The notes: generated from the sequence alone by a model not told the origin. 64,000 nucleotides of DNA from Agrobacterium rubi TR3 = NBRC 13261 (GCF_000739935.1 NZ_BBJU01000017.1:62001-126000); one strand, 5' to 3'. Counted from the stretch's first letter, positions 10,601 through 18,651 are shown. Numbers and translations are program-made.

Positions 10601-11037
10601 CCCTCGCGGAAGAACGATAGAATTCTGGACTGCGTCGGTAGATCGACGGTGGAGGCAACCTCAAGCTTTTCATCGCGCTCGCTGCATTCGCCGGGCAGAA
10701 GTACGAGCCTGATACCACGCCGACGCGCCATTCTCGACAGCTCGTCCACGCCGTATCGCCAGCGATCGGCACCACCGAGAATCCGGATAAGGATCAGCTT
10801 GGCGTGTTCCGCCGTCTTTTCGATCCACAGATCGACCGACATGGGATGGCGAAGTTCGGAGAGGTTGGCGGACACGAAGGACACCGAACCATCCGTGCTA
10901 CGCTGCCATCCGCGCTTCAGCCCCCCGAGGTCGCTGGCCGAAAAAGACAGCACCACCACATCCGCCTGACCCTGGTTGAGATCAACCGGCTCGATCAGGT
11001 CGTCCAGAGACGAGGATGTGGTGGCGAGGATGTGCAT
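7687..11037 (-). CDS. cobN: Cobaltochelatase subunit CobN
   Basis: A 1116-residue large subunit of the ATP-dependent cobaltochelatase that inserts cobalt into hydrogenobyrinic acid a,c-diamide together with CobS and CobT, which are not in this window. Family segments include VIHVGAHGTLEWLPGK, PVIYPFIVSNPGEA and GSAPGTYGAGIEE. The protein is somewhat shorter than the roughly 1270 residues of the classical Pseudomonas denitrificans form. The reading frame is continuous, however, and both the start (MHILATTSSSLDDLI) and the CobN C-terminal half are present, so I do not call it broken. It starts three bases after the cobW stop and overlaps cobG by four. Confidence 0.95.
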   Translation of the reverse strand: MHILATTSSSLDDLIEPVDLNQGQADVVVLSFSASDLGGLKRGWQRSTDGSVSFVSANLSELRHPMSVDLWIEKTAEHAKLILIRILGGADRWRYGVDELSRMARRRGIRLVLLPGECSERDEKLEVASTVDLPTQSRILSFFREGGPENMDRVARLLAAFAREGAWPDVVAEPLPKCGFYRPGEGVVDLPAALDGREDGMALVPILFYRSMLMAADVAPIDALYEALNSRGFSPLPIFVSGLKDSDAIRFLEDTLVTLKPAAMIAATAFASHSDDDGRSLFDRLGVATFQVIMATTRRDGWADNMRGLNPSDLAMHVVLPELDGRILAGAISFKQPDPEGGRGLVHCPESDRVEQVAERISSFLRLKNAAPSERRIVILIPDYPGAAPGRTGYAVGLDVPQSVLEMLRDLRDAGYAVGDIPETPRALLDRVESETAAFGLAEYSAFRSALPQTANLALDETWGHAENDEAVKDGVFHFRAARFGSVTVALAPDRGRNENRRVDYHDPALPPRHALVAFGAWMRKSLEAHAVIHVGAHGTLEWLPGKTVALSQACFPEIVTGSLPVIYPFIVSNPGEAAVAKRRIAAVTIGHIPPVLVDAGLSSEQMALEQLVDEYAQADGLDRRRRDRLAKLIFEKAQETGLAADAGIDTQDDADTALSRIDAFLCDLKDFAIKDGQHVFGRCADDEPDVFRRNSAIAEKVSLLAALNGRHITPGPSGAPARGRLDVLPTGRNLYAADPRTMPTPTAFELGRMAGEEVLRHHLQSHGDWPRNIVFDLWGSASLRNGGEDVGQALHLMGARPIYDQGTGRVTGIEVLPPAALGRPRVDVTFRISGLFRDMFPALIALLDAAAKAIARREESPGDNPLGEEAASLGRIPARIFGSAPGTYGAGIEEKLANGRWDAREELGQIYLDAASHAFGGANGLGVFADASFAGQVEKADLLVHTGDDPGRDLLDGSSDVAFIGGFAAAKAALGQSADVVALDTTDPARPRARSIAQAITRVVRARAINPRFIAGQMRHGPRGAAEFAETVDRLIGFAETTHAVSSSLIEAVYDAYFGNEDIRDFILRENPQAAEVMAQRFLSARRRGLWHSRRNAVDAELEMLVAPKSARVEA

Positions 11038-11040
11038 GGA

Positions 11041-12075
11041 TCAGGCAGCCAGCATCCGCTCGATTTTCGCGCGGTCGAGACCCTTTTCACCGATCACCAC
11101 CAGATGGCTGCGGCGCACCTCGCCTGCTGCCCATGGACGGTCGAAATAATGGTTGACGCGCGAGCCGACCGCCTGGACCTGCAACCGCATCGGCTTGGCG
11201 GACACTTCGACAAAACCCTTGATGCGCAGCACGTTTTCAGATGCTGCCGTTTCCGAGATACGCGCAGCCAAAGCCTCGGCGTCGGTGACGGCATCCAGTT
11301 CCACGACGAAGCTGTCGAACTCGTCGTGATCGTGGTCTTCTTCCTCATCGTGATGGGTGTGGCGGTTTTCGATATCCTCTTCCACCGCAAGGCCAAGGCC
11401 GATCAGAACGGCAGGATCAACCACGCCATTGGAGGCCACGACGATCTTCGCAGCCTTCGGCAGATGCGCGTTGATATGGGCCTTTGCGCGTTCAAGACCC
11501 GCTGCATCCAGCAAATCGCCTTTTGTGAGAACGATGAGGTCTGCGCAGGCAATCTGGTCTTCGAAGACCTCTTCGACCGGATCATCGTGATCCAGCGCCT
11601 CGTCGTTTTGGCGCTGAGCGGCCAGCGCTTCCAGATCATGCGACACCATGCCATCGGCCAGGGCGACACCATCGGCCACGGCCACCACCGCATCCACCGT
11701 CACTCGGCTTTTGATCGCGGGCCACTGGAAGGCCTGTACGAGTGGCTTCGGCAGAGCGAGGCCCGATGTTTCGATCAGAATATGCTCGACGCGTGGCTCG
11801 CGGCTCAGAATCTGCTCGATGGCGGGCTGGAAATCATCCGCCACCGTGCAGCAGATGCAGCCATTGGCCAATTCCACGATGTTTTCTTCCGGGCAGCTTT
11901 CGATGCCGCAGCCTTTCAGGATATCGCCATCAATGCCGACATCGCCAAACTCGTTGACGATGATGGCCAGCCGCTTGCCCTCGAGCTTTTCCAGAAGGCC
12001 GCGCAGAAGCGTGGTTTTGCCCGCGCCCAGAAAGCCGGTGATGATGGTGCAGGGAACGCGGTTGAGCGTGGTCAT
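11041..12075 (-). CDS. cobW: CobW, G3E-family GTPase and metallochaperone
   Basis: A 344-residue P-loop GTPase with Walker A GFLGAGKTTLL near residue 15, the metal-binding NGCICCTV (CxCC) motif near residue 70, and a His/Asp-rich stretch HTHHDEEEDHDHDEFD around residue 250. CobW proteins are thought to deliver cobalt to the aerobic cobaltochelatase. The start at 12075 has a GAGGAG ribosome site. The frame continues 72 codons upstream, but that part overlaps the DUF1636 gene in another frame. The ATG shares one base with the DUF1636 stop (TAATG). cobN follows after three bases, in line with a shared role in cobalt insertion. Confidence 0.95.
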   Translation of the reverse strand: MTTLNRVPCTIITGFLGAGKTTLLRGLLEKLEGKRLAIIVNEFGDVGIDGDILKGCGIESCPEENIVELANGCICCTVADDFQPAIEQILSREPRVEHILIETSGLALPKPLVQAFQWPAIKSRVTVDAVVAVADGVALADGMVSHDLEALAAQRQNDEALDHDDPVEEVFEDQIACADLIVLTKGDLLDAAGLERAKAHINAHLPKAAKIVVASNGVVDPAVLIGLGLAVEEDIENRHTHHDEEEDHDHDEFDSFVVELDAVTDAEALAARISETAASENVLRIKGFVEVSAKPMRLQVQAVGSRVNHYFDRPWAAGEVRRSHLVVIGEKGLDRAKIERMLAA

Positions 12076-12491
12076 TATGTCTCCTCGGTAAAATTCAAAG
12101 GGGGAATGCGGGCAACAAGGCCACGCTTTAAACTGTCGGGCCGTCCGCGCCATGGCATCAGGCCATCGGGTGCTGAAGACAACAGGCGCGCGCCGACCAG
12201 CAAGTCGGCAGCGTCGTCTTCGCTCAACGATCCGAACATGTAGGACCAGCCATCGGCGCTGCGCACCGCGGCACTCAAGCCACGCTTGCAATTGGCAAGG
12301 CAGTTGACGCTGCGTACATCGACACCTTCAGCCTGACCGAGTGCAACAGCAGCCTGCGCAAGGGTCGCACCGGTGCGAGGGTCCGCGTTCGGATCGGCTT
12401 CCGACCGGCAACTGCGGCAAACGTAAACCACGACGCCGGGCGCGGTGTCACGGTCCGTCTTTTCATTCAGGCTTGATGATGTCGATGTCAT
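12075..12491 (-). CDS. DUF1636 protein, probable thioredoxin-fold ferredoxin, first gene after the B12 riboswitch
   Basis: About 138 residues. Four cysteines are arranged C-x2-C-x35-C-x3-C (VCRSCRSE, then VNCLANCKRG), which resembles thioredoxin-like [2Fe-2S] ferredoxins; the DUF1636 assignment is from memory of the family. The C-terminal region contains YMFGSLSEDDAADLL. The start is uncertain. I use MTSTSSSLNEK (12491), but ATG at 12554 and GTG at 12602 are in frame and the ribosome site at 12491 is weak. It is the first gene downstream of the cobalamin riboswitch and overlaps cobW by one base. A redox or metal-handling role in cobalamin synthesis is inferred from this position. Confidence 0.8.
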   Translation of the reverse strand: MTSTSSSLNEKTDRDTAPGVVVYVCRSCRSEADPNADPRTGATLAQAAVALGQAEGVDVRSVNCLANCKRGLSAAVRSADGWSYMFGSLSEDDAADLLVGARLLSSAPDGLMPWRGRPDSLKRGLVARIPPLNFTEET

Positions 12492-12630
12492 ATCCAAGGG
12501 TATGGTTTCCGCGCCTTTGCAATGGTCTCGGGGTGCGGATATCGAAAACGGCATGCGGATCAACGCAACGCCATCGTTCGAACAACCGACTGACCGGAGC
12601 ACCCCGCCCGGCAGACGTTTTTCCTGAAAC

Positions 12631-12805
12631 GGCAGGTCTCCTGGCTTGCGGCTTCGACACCCTTGCGCCGCCTTCCCGGACTCATTCGTCCAGTGGCTTT
12701 CGGCGCGGGCTCACCGCTTACAGTTGCGGGGGCAGCCACGGGTTGGTTCGCACACGCGAATGGCACCGTGTTCCCTCTTAGCTTTTCCCGTTGCCGGAAA
12801 AAGAC
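12631..12805 (-). ncRNA. Cobalamin (AdoCbl-type) riboswitch
   Basis: Read on the minus strand, the conserved elements come in the right order: GGGAACACGGTGCC, GGCTGCCCCCGCAACTGTAA, GCCACTGG, CCGGGAAGGCGG and finally the B12 box AGCCAGGAGACCTGCC (ending at 12631). This is a near-textbook match to the cobalamin riboswitch. It lies upstream of DUF1636-cobWNGHIJ and should repress that operon when adenosylcobalamin is plentiful. About 140 bases separate the B12 box from the chosen DUF1636 start, enough for an expression platform. I did not fold that region, so the mechanism (terminator or sequestered ribosome site) is open. Confidence 0.95.
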
Positions 12806-12820
12806 CGTCAGTCCTTAACC

Positions 12821-12848
12821 CTTATGCCCTGCGGTGCTTTTGTGTCAA
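12821..12848 (-). promoter_or_regulatory. Predicted sigma-70 promoter of the riboswitch-cob operon
   Basis: On the minus strand a perfect TTGACA (12848-12843) is followed after 16 bases by CATAAG (12826-12821). This places transcription start about 10 bases before the first riboswitch element. Position and -35 box fit well; the -10 box is weak. Confidence 0.5.
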
Positions 12849-12861
12849 TGCCGCCGTGTCA

Positions 12862-12889
12862 TTGCCGTGGAACACGTTTTGGCTATAGT
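12862..12889 (+). promoter_or_regulatory. Predicted sigma-70 promoter of cobO-cobQ
   Basis: TTGCCG (12862-12867), a 16-base spacer and TATAGT (12884-12889) lie about 40 bases before the cobO start. The promoter is back to back with that of the riboswitch operon, and no B12 box is visible on this side. The call rests on sequence match only. Confidence 0.4.
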
Positions 12890-12931
12890 CGCCGCTTTGA
12901 AAAAGCATGAGACCCGGAAGGATGAGCCACT

Positions 12932-13549
12932 ATGACCCGTGACATAAGCGATAGCGAGGCCGAACGTCACCGCGCCAAGATGGTCAACCGCAAGGCGGTG
13001 CAGGATGCCGAAGTCTCGGAAAAGACCATCGAAAAAGGTCTGCTGATGATCAACACCGGCCCCGGCAAAGGCAAATCCACTGCTGCCTTCGGCTTGGCGC
13101 TGCGCATGCTGGGCACCGGCAGGCGTGTCGGCATCGTCCAGTTCATCAAGGGGGCTTGGTCGACCGGCGAGCAGGGGGCGTTGGCCCTGTTTGGCGACCG
13201 TGTCGAATGGCGTACCATGGGCGAAGGTTTCACGTGGGACACTCAGGATCTGAAGCGAGACGTCGCTGCTGCCACCAAGGCGTGGGAAGAGGCAAAGACG
13301 CTGATGGCCGATGAAACCATCGGTCTTGTGGTGCTTGATGAGCTCAACATCGCGCTGCGCTATGATTATCTGTCGTTGGAAGAGGTGGTCGAAACCCTGC
13401 AGAACCGCCGCGATGGCTTGCACGTCATCGTCACCGGTCGCAACGCCAAACAGCTGCTGATCGACGCCGCCGACATGGTGACGGAGATGACGCTGGTGAA
13501 ACACCACTTCAAGGCGGGCGTCAAAGCGCAGTCGGGCATCGAGTATTAA
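12932..13549 (+). CDS. cobO: Cob(I)yrinic acid a,c-diamide adenosyltransferase
   Basis: A 205-residue CobO/BtuR/CobA-type adenosyltransferase. Walker A is NTGPGKGKST at residues 41-50, followed by VQFIKGAWSTGEQGAL and LVVLDELNIALRYDYL. It transfers the 5'-deoxyadenosyl group of ATP to reduced cobalt. A good ribosome site (GGAAGGA) precedes the ATG. cobQ begins three bases after the stop, so the two are an operon. It is divergent from the riboswitch operon, with about 125 bases between them holding both promoters. Confidence 0.96.
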   Translation: MTRDISDSEAERHRAKMVNRKAVQDAEVSEKTIEKGLLMINTGPGKGKSTAAFGLALRMLGTGRRVGIVQFIKGAWSTGEQGALALFGDRVEWRTMGEGFTWDTQDLKRDVAAATKAWEEAKTLMADETIGLVVLDELNIALRYDYLSLEEVVETLQNRRDGLHVIVTGRNAKQLLIDAADMVTEMTLVKHHFKAGVKAQSGIEY

Positions 13550-13552
13550 TCC

Positions 13553-15010
13553 ATGACAGCGCGCGTTCTCATGTTTCAAGGCACCGGCTCCGATGTCGGC
13601 AAGTCGCTGATGGTGGCGGGGCTGGCGCGCGCTTTCGTGCGACGTGGCTTGTCCGTCATGCCGTTCAAGCCGCAAAACATGTCCAACAATGCCGCCGTCA
13701 CCGCCGATGGTGGGGAGATTGGCCGGGCGCAGGCATTGCAGGCGCGGGCGGCGGGCGTACCGCTTTCCGTCCACATGAACCCGGTGCTGCTCAAACCCCA
13801 GAGCGAGACGGGCGCGCAGGTGGTGGTGCAGGGCAAGGTCATCGGCAACGCCAAGGCCGCTGACTACCAGCACATGAAAGCCGGGTTGATGCCGCGCGTG
13901 CTGGAAAGTTTCGATCATCTCAAAACCATGGCTGATCTCGTATTGGTGGAAGGTGCGGGCAGTGCTTCGGAAGTCAATCTTCGTGCCAATGACATCGCCA
14001 ATATGGGCTTTGCCCGCGCAGCCAATGCCCCCGTGATCCTGATCGGCGATATCGACAGAGGCGGTGTGATTGCCAGTCTCGTCGGCACGAAGACGGTTCT
14101 GGATAGGGCGGACGCGGCGATGATCGAAGGCTTCATCGTCAATCGTTTCAGAGGCGATCCAAGTCTGTTCGATGAGGGCATGCGGATCATTTCGGAGAAG
14201 ACCGGCTGGAACCCGATTGGCCTCTTGCCGCATTTTGCCGATGCCAGCCGCCTGCCCGCTGAGGATGCTTTAGGGTTGAGTGGAGCTGGCGAAAGAAAGC
14301 CTGACGCGAAAATTCGGATCGCGGTTCCTATCCTGCCGCATATCTCCAACTTCGATGACCTTGATCCCTTGGAGGCCGAGCCGGACGTCGAGCTTGTCCG
14401 CGTACGCCAGGGAGACGTCATTCCGACAGATTGTACGCTGGTGCTGCTGTGCGGTTCCAAATCCACCATCGCCGATCTGACGGCGCTGAAACATGCTGGT
14501 CTCGACGTGGATATCAAAGCGCATGTGCGGCGTGGAGGCTATGTGCTTGGCGTGTGCGGCGGCTATCAGATGCTCGGGAAAACCGTGGCTGATCCAGAGG
14601 GCATCGAAGGCGCTCCCACCGCGATCGAAGGGCTTGGCTTGCTCGACGTGGACACCGTGCTGACGGGTGACAAACGGCTCGTTTCGGTAACCGGCCAGAG
14701 CTTTGATCAAATCTCCTTCTCCGGCTATGAAATGCATGTGGGCGTCACCGCCGGACCGGATGATATTCGCCCGTTCTCCACCATCGGCAACCACATCGAA
14801 GGCGCTATGTCCCCGAATGGACGCGTGTTTGGCACCTATATTCATGGCCTGTTTGCCGATGACCGCCAACGCAGCGCATGGTTAAAACGGCTGGGTGGGG
14901 AAAACTCGACGCTCCATTACGAGGAACAGGTGGATGCGGTTCTCGACCGGCTGGCCGACCATATGGAGCGTCATCTCGATCTCGATGCTCTCTTGGCTAT
15001 AGCACGATAG
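13553..15010 (+). CDS. cobQ: Cobyric acid synthase
   Basis: A 485-residue glutamine-dependent amidotransferase. The N-terminal domain is dethiobiotin-synthetase-like ([31 protein letters not shown]). The C-terminal domain is a class I glutaminase with the nucleophile in [13 protein letters not shown] near residue 340 and the catalytic His in TYIHGLF near residue 430. It amidates side chains b, d, e and g of adenosylcobyrinic diamide. It is cotranscribed with cobO. The last 14 bases overlap convergent cobD. Confidence 0.96.
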   Translation: MTARVLMFQGTGSDVGKSLMVAGLARAFVRRGLSVMPFKPQNMSNNAAVTADGGEIGRAQALQARAAGVPLSVHMNPVLLKPQSETGAQVVVQGKVIGNAKAADYQHMKAGLMPRVLESFDHLKTMADLVLVEGAGSASEVNLRANDIANMGFARAANAPVILIGDIDRGGVIASLVGTKTVLDRADAAMIEGFIVNRFRGDPSLFDEGMRIISEKTGWNPIGLLPHFADASRLPAEDALGLSGAGERKPDAKIRIAVPILPHISNFDDLDPLEAEPDVELVRVRQGDVIPTDCTLVLLCGSKSTIADLTALKHAGLDVDIKAHVRRGGYVLGVCGGYQMLGKTVADPEGIEGAPTAIEGLGLLDVDTVLTGDKRLVSVTGQSFDQISFSGYEMHVGVTAGPDDIRPFSTIGNHIEGAMSPNGRVFGTYIHGLFADDRQRSAWLKRLGGENSTLHYEEQVDAVLDRLADHMERHLDLDALLAIAR

Positions 15011-15962
15011 CTAAGGCCAATATCCCGAACAATGCAATCAACATGGCGTCTGCAATGCGTGTGAGCTTCAGGGCCCGGCGAATATCGGCAGCGTTCAAAT
15101 CCCGCCGCCCACCTTCACCCATGAACCGCGCTTCGATCATCTGCCTGCCATAAGAGCGTGGACCGGCCAGCGCAAAACCCAGAGCACCTGCCATTGCGGC
15201 TTCCGGCCATCCGGCATTGGGCGAACGGTGATGGCGCGCATCACGGAAAATCGCCTGCAAGCCCTGACGAGGCGAGGCACCTTTTACAAAAAACGCGGCC
15301 AGAACGAACAAGAGGGCGGTGAGACGGGAGGCGGGAAGATTGACCAGATCATCTAGCCGTGCGGAGGCCCAGCCGAAGGCTTCATGGCGTGGAGAGCGAT
15401 GGCCGATCATGCTGTCCGCCGTGTTGATCGCCTTGTAACCGGTGCCACCGGGCAGCCCAAGAAGCCCGAGCCAAAGCGAGGGTGCGACAATGCCATCGGA
15501 GAAATTTTCTGCCAGACTTTCAATCGCCGCCCGGCAGACAGCGGCTTCATCCAGCGTTTCGGGATCACGGCCGACGATCATCGACACCGCCTTGCGGCCA
15601 CCCTCAATACCGTCACGTTCCAAAGCCACCGCCACCGCCTGGACATGCTGCTCCAGACTTTTCTGCGCTGGAAGCGAAGCGCCAAGCACTGCAACGAGGA
15701 TCAGACCGAGCGGAAGCCAAAGAAGGGCCGACTGCAATAAAGAGGCAATCAATACCGTCGACCCCAGAAAAACAGCGAGAGCTATGACGCCGAAGCCCTT
15801 GCTACGCGAAAATGAATCGTGTTCTCGGTTCCATTTTCTGTCGAGGAAGGCGATAAGCGAACCGATCCAGGTCACGGGGTGGCCGATGCGTTTGAACAGC
15901 CAGTCGGGATATCCGACAAGGCGTTCGATCAGCAGGGACAGGAAAGCGAGAGCGAAGAACAT
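14997..15962 (-). CDS. cobD: Adenosylcobinamide-phosphate synthase (CbiB/CobD)
   Basis: A 321-residue integral membrane protein with several hydrophobic segments ([16 protein letters not shown] at the start, [32 protein letters not shown]) and the family motifs [18 protein letters not shown] and [20 protein letters not shown]. It joins the aminopropanol arm to cobyric acid. The start at MFFALAF fits homologues, but I see no good ribosome site; a TTG seven codons upstream is possible. The ATG overlaps the divergent cobC ATG (shared CATG) and the 3' end overlaps cobQ. Confidence 0.93.
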   Translation of the reverse strand: MFFALAFLSLLIERLVGYPDWLFKRIGHPVTWIGSLIAFLDRKWNREHDSFSRSKGFGVIALAVFLGSTVLIASLLQSALLWLPLGLILVAVLGASLPAQKSLEQHVQAVAVALERDGIEGGRKAVSMIVGRDPETLDEAAVCRAAIESLAENFSDGIVAPSLWLGLLGLPGGTGYKAINTADSMIGHRSPRHEAFGWASARLDDLVNLPASRLTALLFVLAAFFVKGASPRQGLQAIFRDARHHRSPNAGWPEAAMAGALGFALAGPRSYGRQMIEARFMGEGGRRDLNAADIRRALKLTRIADAMLIALFGILALAIVL

Positions 15963-16989
15963 GGGCGAGAGGGTACCAGACAAAGCGCAACCGGCGATCC
16001 GCCATGGGGGCAATCTGGGACGGGCGCGCCAGCTTTTTCCTAGGGCACCTGAACCGTGGATCGACCTTTCCACCGGGATCAATCCGCACTCCTACCCCCA
16101 TTCGCCCATTCCCGCCAGCGCCTTTGCCCGCCTGCCAGAACCGGGTGCCGTGGAAACGCTGAAAGATATCGCAGCAGCGGCCTTTGGCGCACCTTCGGAG
16201 GCGCACATCGTGGCGGCGCCGGGAACGCAAATGCTGATGCCACTTCTTGCGCAGATGGCGGTTGGACGTGGCGCAGAACGCTGTGGTGTCCTGTCGCCCG
16301 CCTATGCGGAACATGCTCGCACTGCACGAATGGCGGGACTATCGGTCAGCGAAGTCGATGATTTTGCCGATCTCGCTGCCTTCGACTACGCCGTCGTCAT
16401 CAACCCAAACAATCCCGATGGACGCGTGTTGGAACGCTTGGAACTGCTGTCCCTAGCTGATGCCATGCGCAAAAAAGGCGGACTACTGGTGGTGGACGAG
16501 GCCTTCATTGAAACAGGCTATGCCGAAAGCATTGCCGACGCGACGACCTCACACAACCTTGTTGTCCTGCGCTCCTTCGGCAAGTTCTATGGCATGGCAG
16601 GCGTGCGCCTCGGCTTCGCCGTGGCCCATCCCGATACCGCCGGAGACATCGAATCAAGGCTGGGACCGTGGGCGGTCTCCGGTCCTGCGCTGCATATCGC
16701 AATCGAAGCGCTGGCAGACGATACGTGGCGTCATAACATGAGAACCCGGCTAAGAGAGGATTCGAGACGGCTGAATGATCGCTTGAGCGCAGCCGGTCTT
16801 TCGCGTTTCGGGGGAACGTCCCTTTTCACTCTGGTCAGAGATGAACGAGCACCTACTTTATTCACCCACTTGATGGAAAACGGTATTCTCACGCGCAGTT
16901 TCGATGAAAGGCCAGCCGATCTCCGCTTTGGCCTGCCGGGCGAAGACGCGGAATGGGCAAGACTGGAAGCGGCCTTGGCCAGCTTTTGA
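15961..16989 (+). CDS. cobC: Threonine-phosphate decarboxylase-like aminotransferase
   Basis: A 342-residue PLP enzyme of aminotransferase class I/II fold. It shows WIDLSTGINPHSYP near the start, NPNNPDGRVLERL, and the PLP lysine in LRSFGKFYGMAGVRLGFA. CobC/CobD-type decarboxylases make aminopropanol phosphate from threonine phosphate for the B12 lower-ligand arm. The frame is open far upstream, but the ATG at 15961 follows AGGAAAGCGAG and gives the expected length. Its start overlaps divergent cobD (CATG), so it has no private upstream region. Confidence 0.93.
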   Translation: MGERVPDKAQPAIRHGGNLGRARQLFPRAPEPWIDLSTGINPHSYPHSPIPASAFARLPEPGAVETLKDIAAAAFGAPSEAHIVAAPGTQMLMPLLAQMAVGRGAERCGVLSPAYAEHARTARMAGLSVSEVDDFADLAAFDYAVVINPNNPDGRVLERLELLSLADAMRKKGGLLVVDEAFIETGYAESIADATTSHNLVVLRSFGKFYGMAGVRLGFAVAHPDTAGDIESRLGPWAVSGPALHIAIEALADDTWRHNMRTRLREDSRRLNDRLSAAGLSRFGGTSLFTLVRDERAPTLFTHLMENGILTRSFDERPADLRFGLPGEDAEWARLEAALASF

Positions 16990-17010
16990 AGCCCGATCTC
17001 AGTCAACTTT

Positions 17011-17094
17011 CGTCATCCTCGGGCCTGTCCCGAGGATCTAACGAACCCCAACATCAAACGTGGTCAGATCCTCGCCACAAGGGCGAGGATGACG
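17011..17094. repeat. Palindromic intergenic repeat (RIME/REP-like) between convergent genes
   Basis: An 84-base inverted repeat. The left arm (17011-17039) starts CGTCATCCTCGGGC and the right arm (17066-17094) ends GGGCGAGGATGACG. Each arm is also a small hairpin in itself (CCTCGGG/CCCGAGG on the left, CCTCGCC/GGGCGAGG on the right). It fills the gap between convergent cobC and the fuconate dehydratase gene and may terminate both. Dispersed elements of this kind are known in rhizobia; copy number elsewhere cannot be judged here. Confidence 0.75.
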
Positions 17095-17119
17095 ACGGAG
17101 AGGGCTGTGGTTATTGGGG

Positions 17120-18403
17120 CTACCCCTTAAACGTATAGGCCTCGATCGTTTCAGGCTTCATCTCGATCGAAAAACCCGACATGGTCGGCGGCATGTAAGC
17201 GGCATCCCTGATGTCGCAAGGCTCGATGAAATGTTCATGCAGGTGATCAACATATTCGATCACGCGGCCCTCCTTCGTGCCAGAAACCACCAGATAATCG
17301 ATCATCGACAGGTGCTGCACGTATTCACAAAGCCCCACGCCACCAGCATGAGGCCAGACGGGCAGACCATATTTCGCGGCGATCAGCAGCACGGCCAGAA
17401 CTTCGTTCAGTCCACCCATGCGGCAGCTATCGATCTGCACCACGTCGATGGCACCTTCCGCGATGAACTGTTTGAACATGATGCGGTTCTGGCACATCTC
17501 GCCGGTGGCCACCTTCACCGAACCGATGGCCTGGCGGATTTTGCGATGGCCTGCCACGTCGTCTGGGCTCGTCGGCTCTTCGATGAAGAAGGGCTTGGCG
17601 AAGGCGAGCTTATTGACCCACTCGATAGCCTGATCGACTTCCCATACCTGGTTGGCATCGATCATCAGATAGCGGTCAGGACCGATCACCTCACGCGCGA
17701 TGGTCAGGCGACGAATATCGTCTTCGAGATCACGCCCCACCTTCATCTTCACATGGTTGAAACCGGCATCGATGGCTTCCTGGCAGAGGCGACGCAGCTT
17801 CTCGTCACTGTAACCCAGCCAGCCGGCTGACGTGGTATAGCAGGCGTAGCCTTCGCTCTTGAGGGTTTCGATCCGTTCCGCCTTGCCGCTCTCGGCCTTT
17901 TTCAGGATTGCGAGCGCATCATCGCGGGTCAACACATCGGTCAGGTATCGGTAATCGACGATATCGGCGATGTGCTCCGGGCTCATATCGGCTACCAGCT
18001 GCCAGACTGGTTTGCCCGCCTGCTTTGCCAGCAAATCCCACACCGCATTGACGACAGCGCCGGTGGCCAGATGCATCGCGCCCTTGTCCGGGCCGATCCA
18101 GCGCAACTGGCTGTCGCCTGTCAGATGCCGCCAATAGACGCCGGGATTTTCCGAGACGGTGGAAAGATCGGTGCCGACAACCAGATGCCGCATCGCCTCG
18201 ATCGCCATGCAGCAGATCTCATTGCCGCGACCGATGGTGAAGGTCAGGCCGTGGCCCTTAAGGTTCGGATCGTCAGTATCGAGAATGACATAGGCTGCAG
18301 AATAATCCGGGTCGGGGTTCATTGCATCCGAGCCATCGAGGCTGAGGGATGTGGGAAAGCGCAGATCGAAAACGCGCAGATCGGTAATCTTGGTCATAGC
18401 CAT
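17120..18403 (-). CDS. L-fuconate dehydratase-like enolase superfamily enzyme
   Basis: A 427-residue mandelate racemase/enolase superfamily protein. The barrel shows the catalytic lysine motif HVKMKVG, metal ligands in LMIDANQVW, FIEEPTSPDD and VATGEMCQNR, and the catalytic His in WPHAGGVGL. The N-terminal segment LTFTIGRGNEICC and the overall length match the L-fuconate dehydratase branch (FucD, human ENOSF1). The predicted reaction is dehydration of L-fuconate to 2-keto-3-deoxy-L-fuconate. No other fucose gene is adjacent. An FAH-family hydrolase at 45.7 kb could act later in such a pathway, but the link is speculative. A start at the second ATG (MTKI) is also possible. Confidence 0.82.
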   Translation of the reverse strand: MAMTKITDLRVFDLRFPTSLSLDGSDAMNPDPDYSAAYVILDTDDPNLKGHGLTFTIGRGNEICCMAIEAMRHLVVGTDLSTVSENPGVYWRHLTGDSQLRWIGPDKGAMHLATGAVVNAVWDLLAKQAGKPVWQLVADMSPEHIADIVDYRYLTDVLTRDDALAILKKAESGKAERIETLKSEGYACYTTSAGWLGYSDEKLRRLCQEAIDAGFNHVKMKVGRDLEDDIRRLTIAREVIGPDRYLMIDANQVWEVDQAIEWVNKLAFAKPFFIEEPTSPDDVAGHRKIRQAIGSVKVATGEMCQNRIMFKQFIAEGAIDVVQIDSCRMGGLNEVLAVLLIAAKYGLPVWPHAGGVGLCEYVQHLSMIDYLVVSGTKEGRVIEYVDHLHEHFIEPCDIRDAAYMPPTMSGFSIEMKPETIEAYTFKG

Positions 18404-18651
18404 TCACTCGCAGTCAAGGATCACAAAATGGGTGATGCTGGAAAGGTCTATAACGGCGCGTCGGCGCAAGCGCCCGGCATTCAGCGCATCCACTATCATT
18501 GTCTCACTCCTCCCAGCGTCGCTGCGCGGTTGCGCCTGCGACGATGAAAACAAGCACAGATGAACGGCAAACACCAGCAATCAAAGCGGGCGAAAGGCGA
18601 GACGATCTTGTCAGGGGAGGTGGCGGCTGACGCCATGTCGATACGCGTCGG

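Noticed and set aside
7687-11037. Truncated cobN
   Set aside because: Shorter than the classical form, but the frame is continuous from start to stop and N- and C-terminal family regions are both present.
10804-12243. 479-codon plus-strand frame over cobN, cobW and DUF1636
   Set aside because: Antisense to three coupled genes; composition is that of a shadow frame.
13226-13241. parS-like GGTTTCACGTGGGACA inside cobO
   Set aside because: Three mismatches, and the TTCACGTGAA core is broken, unlike the other sites; 14 kb from parB on the far side. Likely chance.
12845-14233. 462-codon minus-strand frame over cobO and cobQ
   Set aside because: Shadow of two well-supported cob genes; it would also run into the promoter region.
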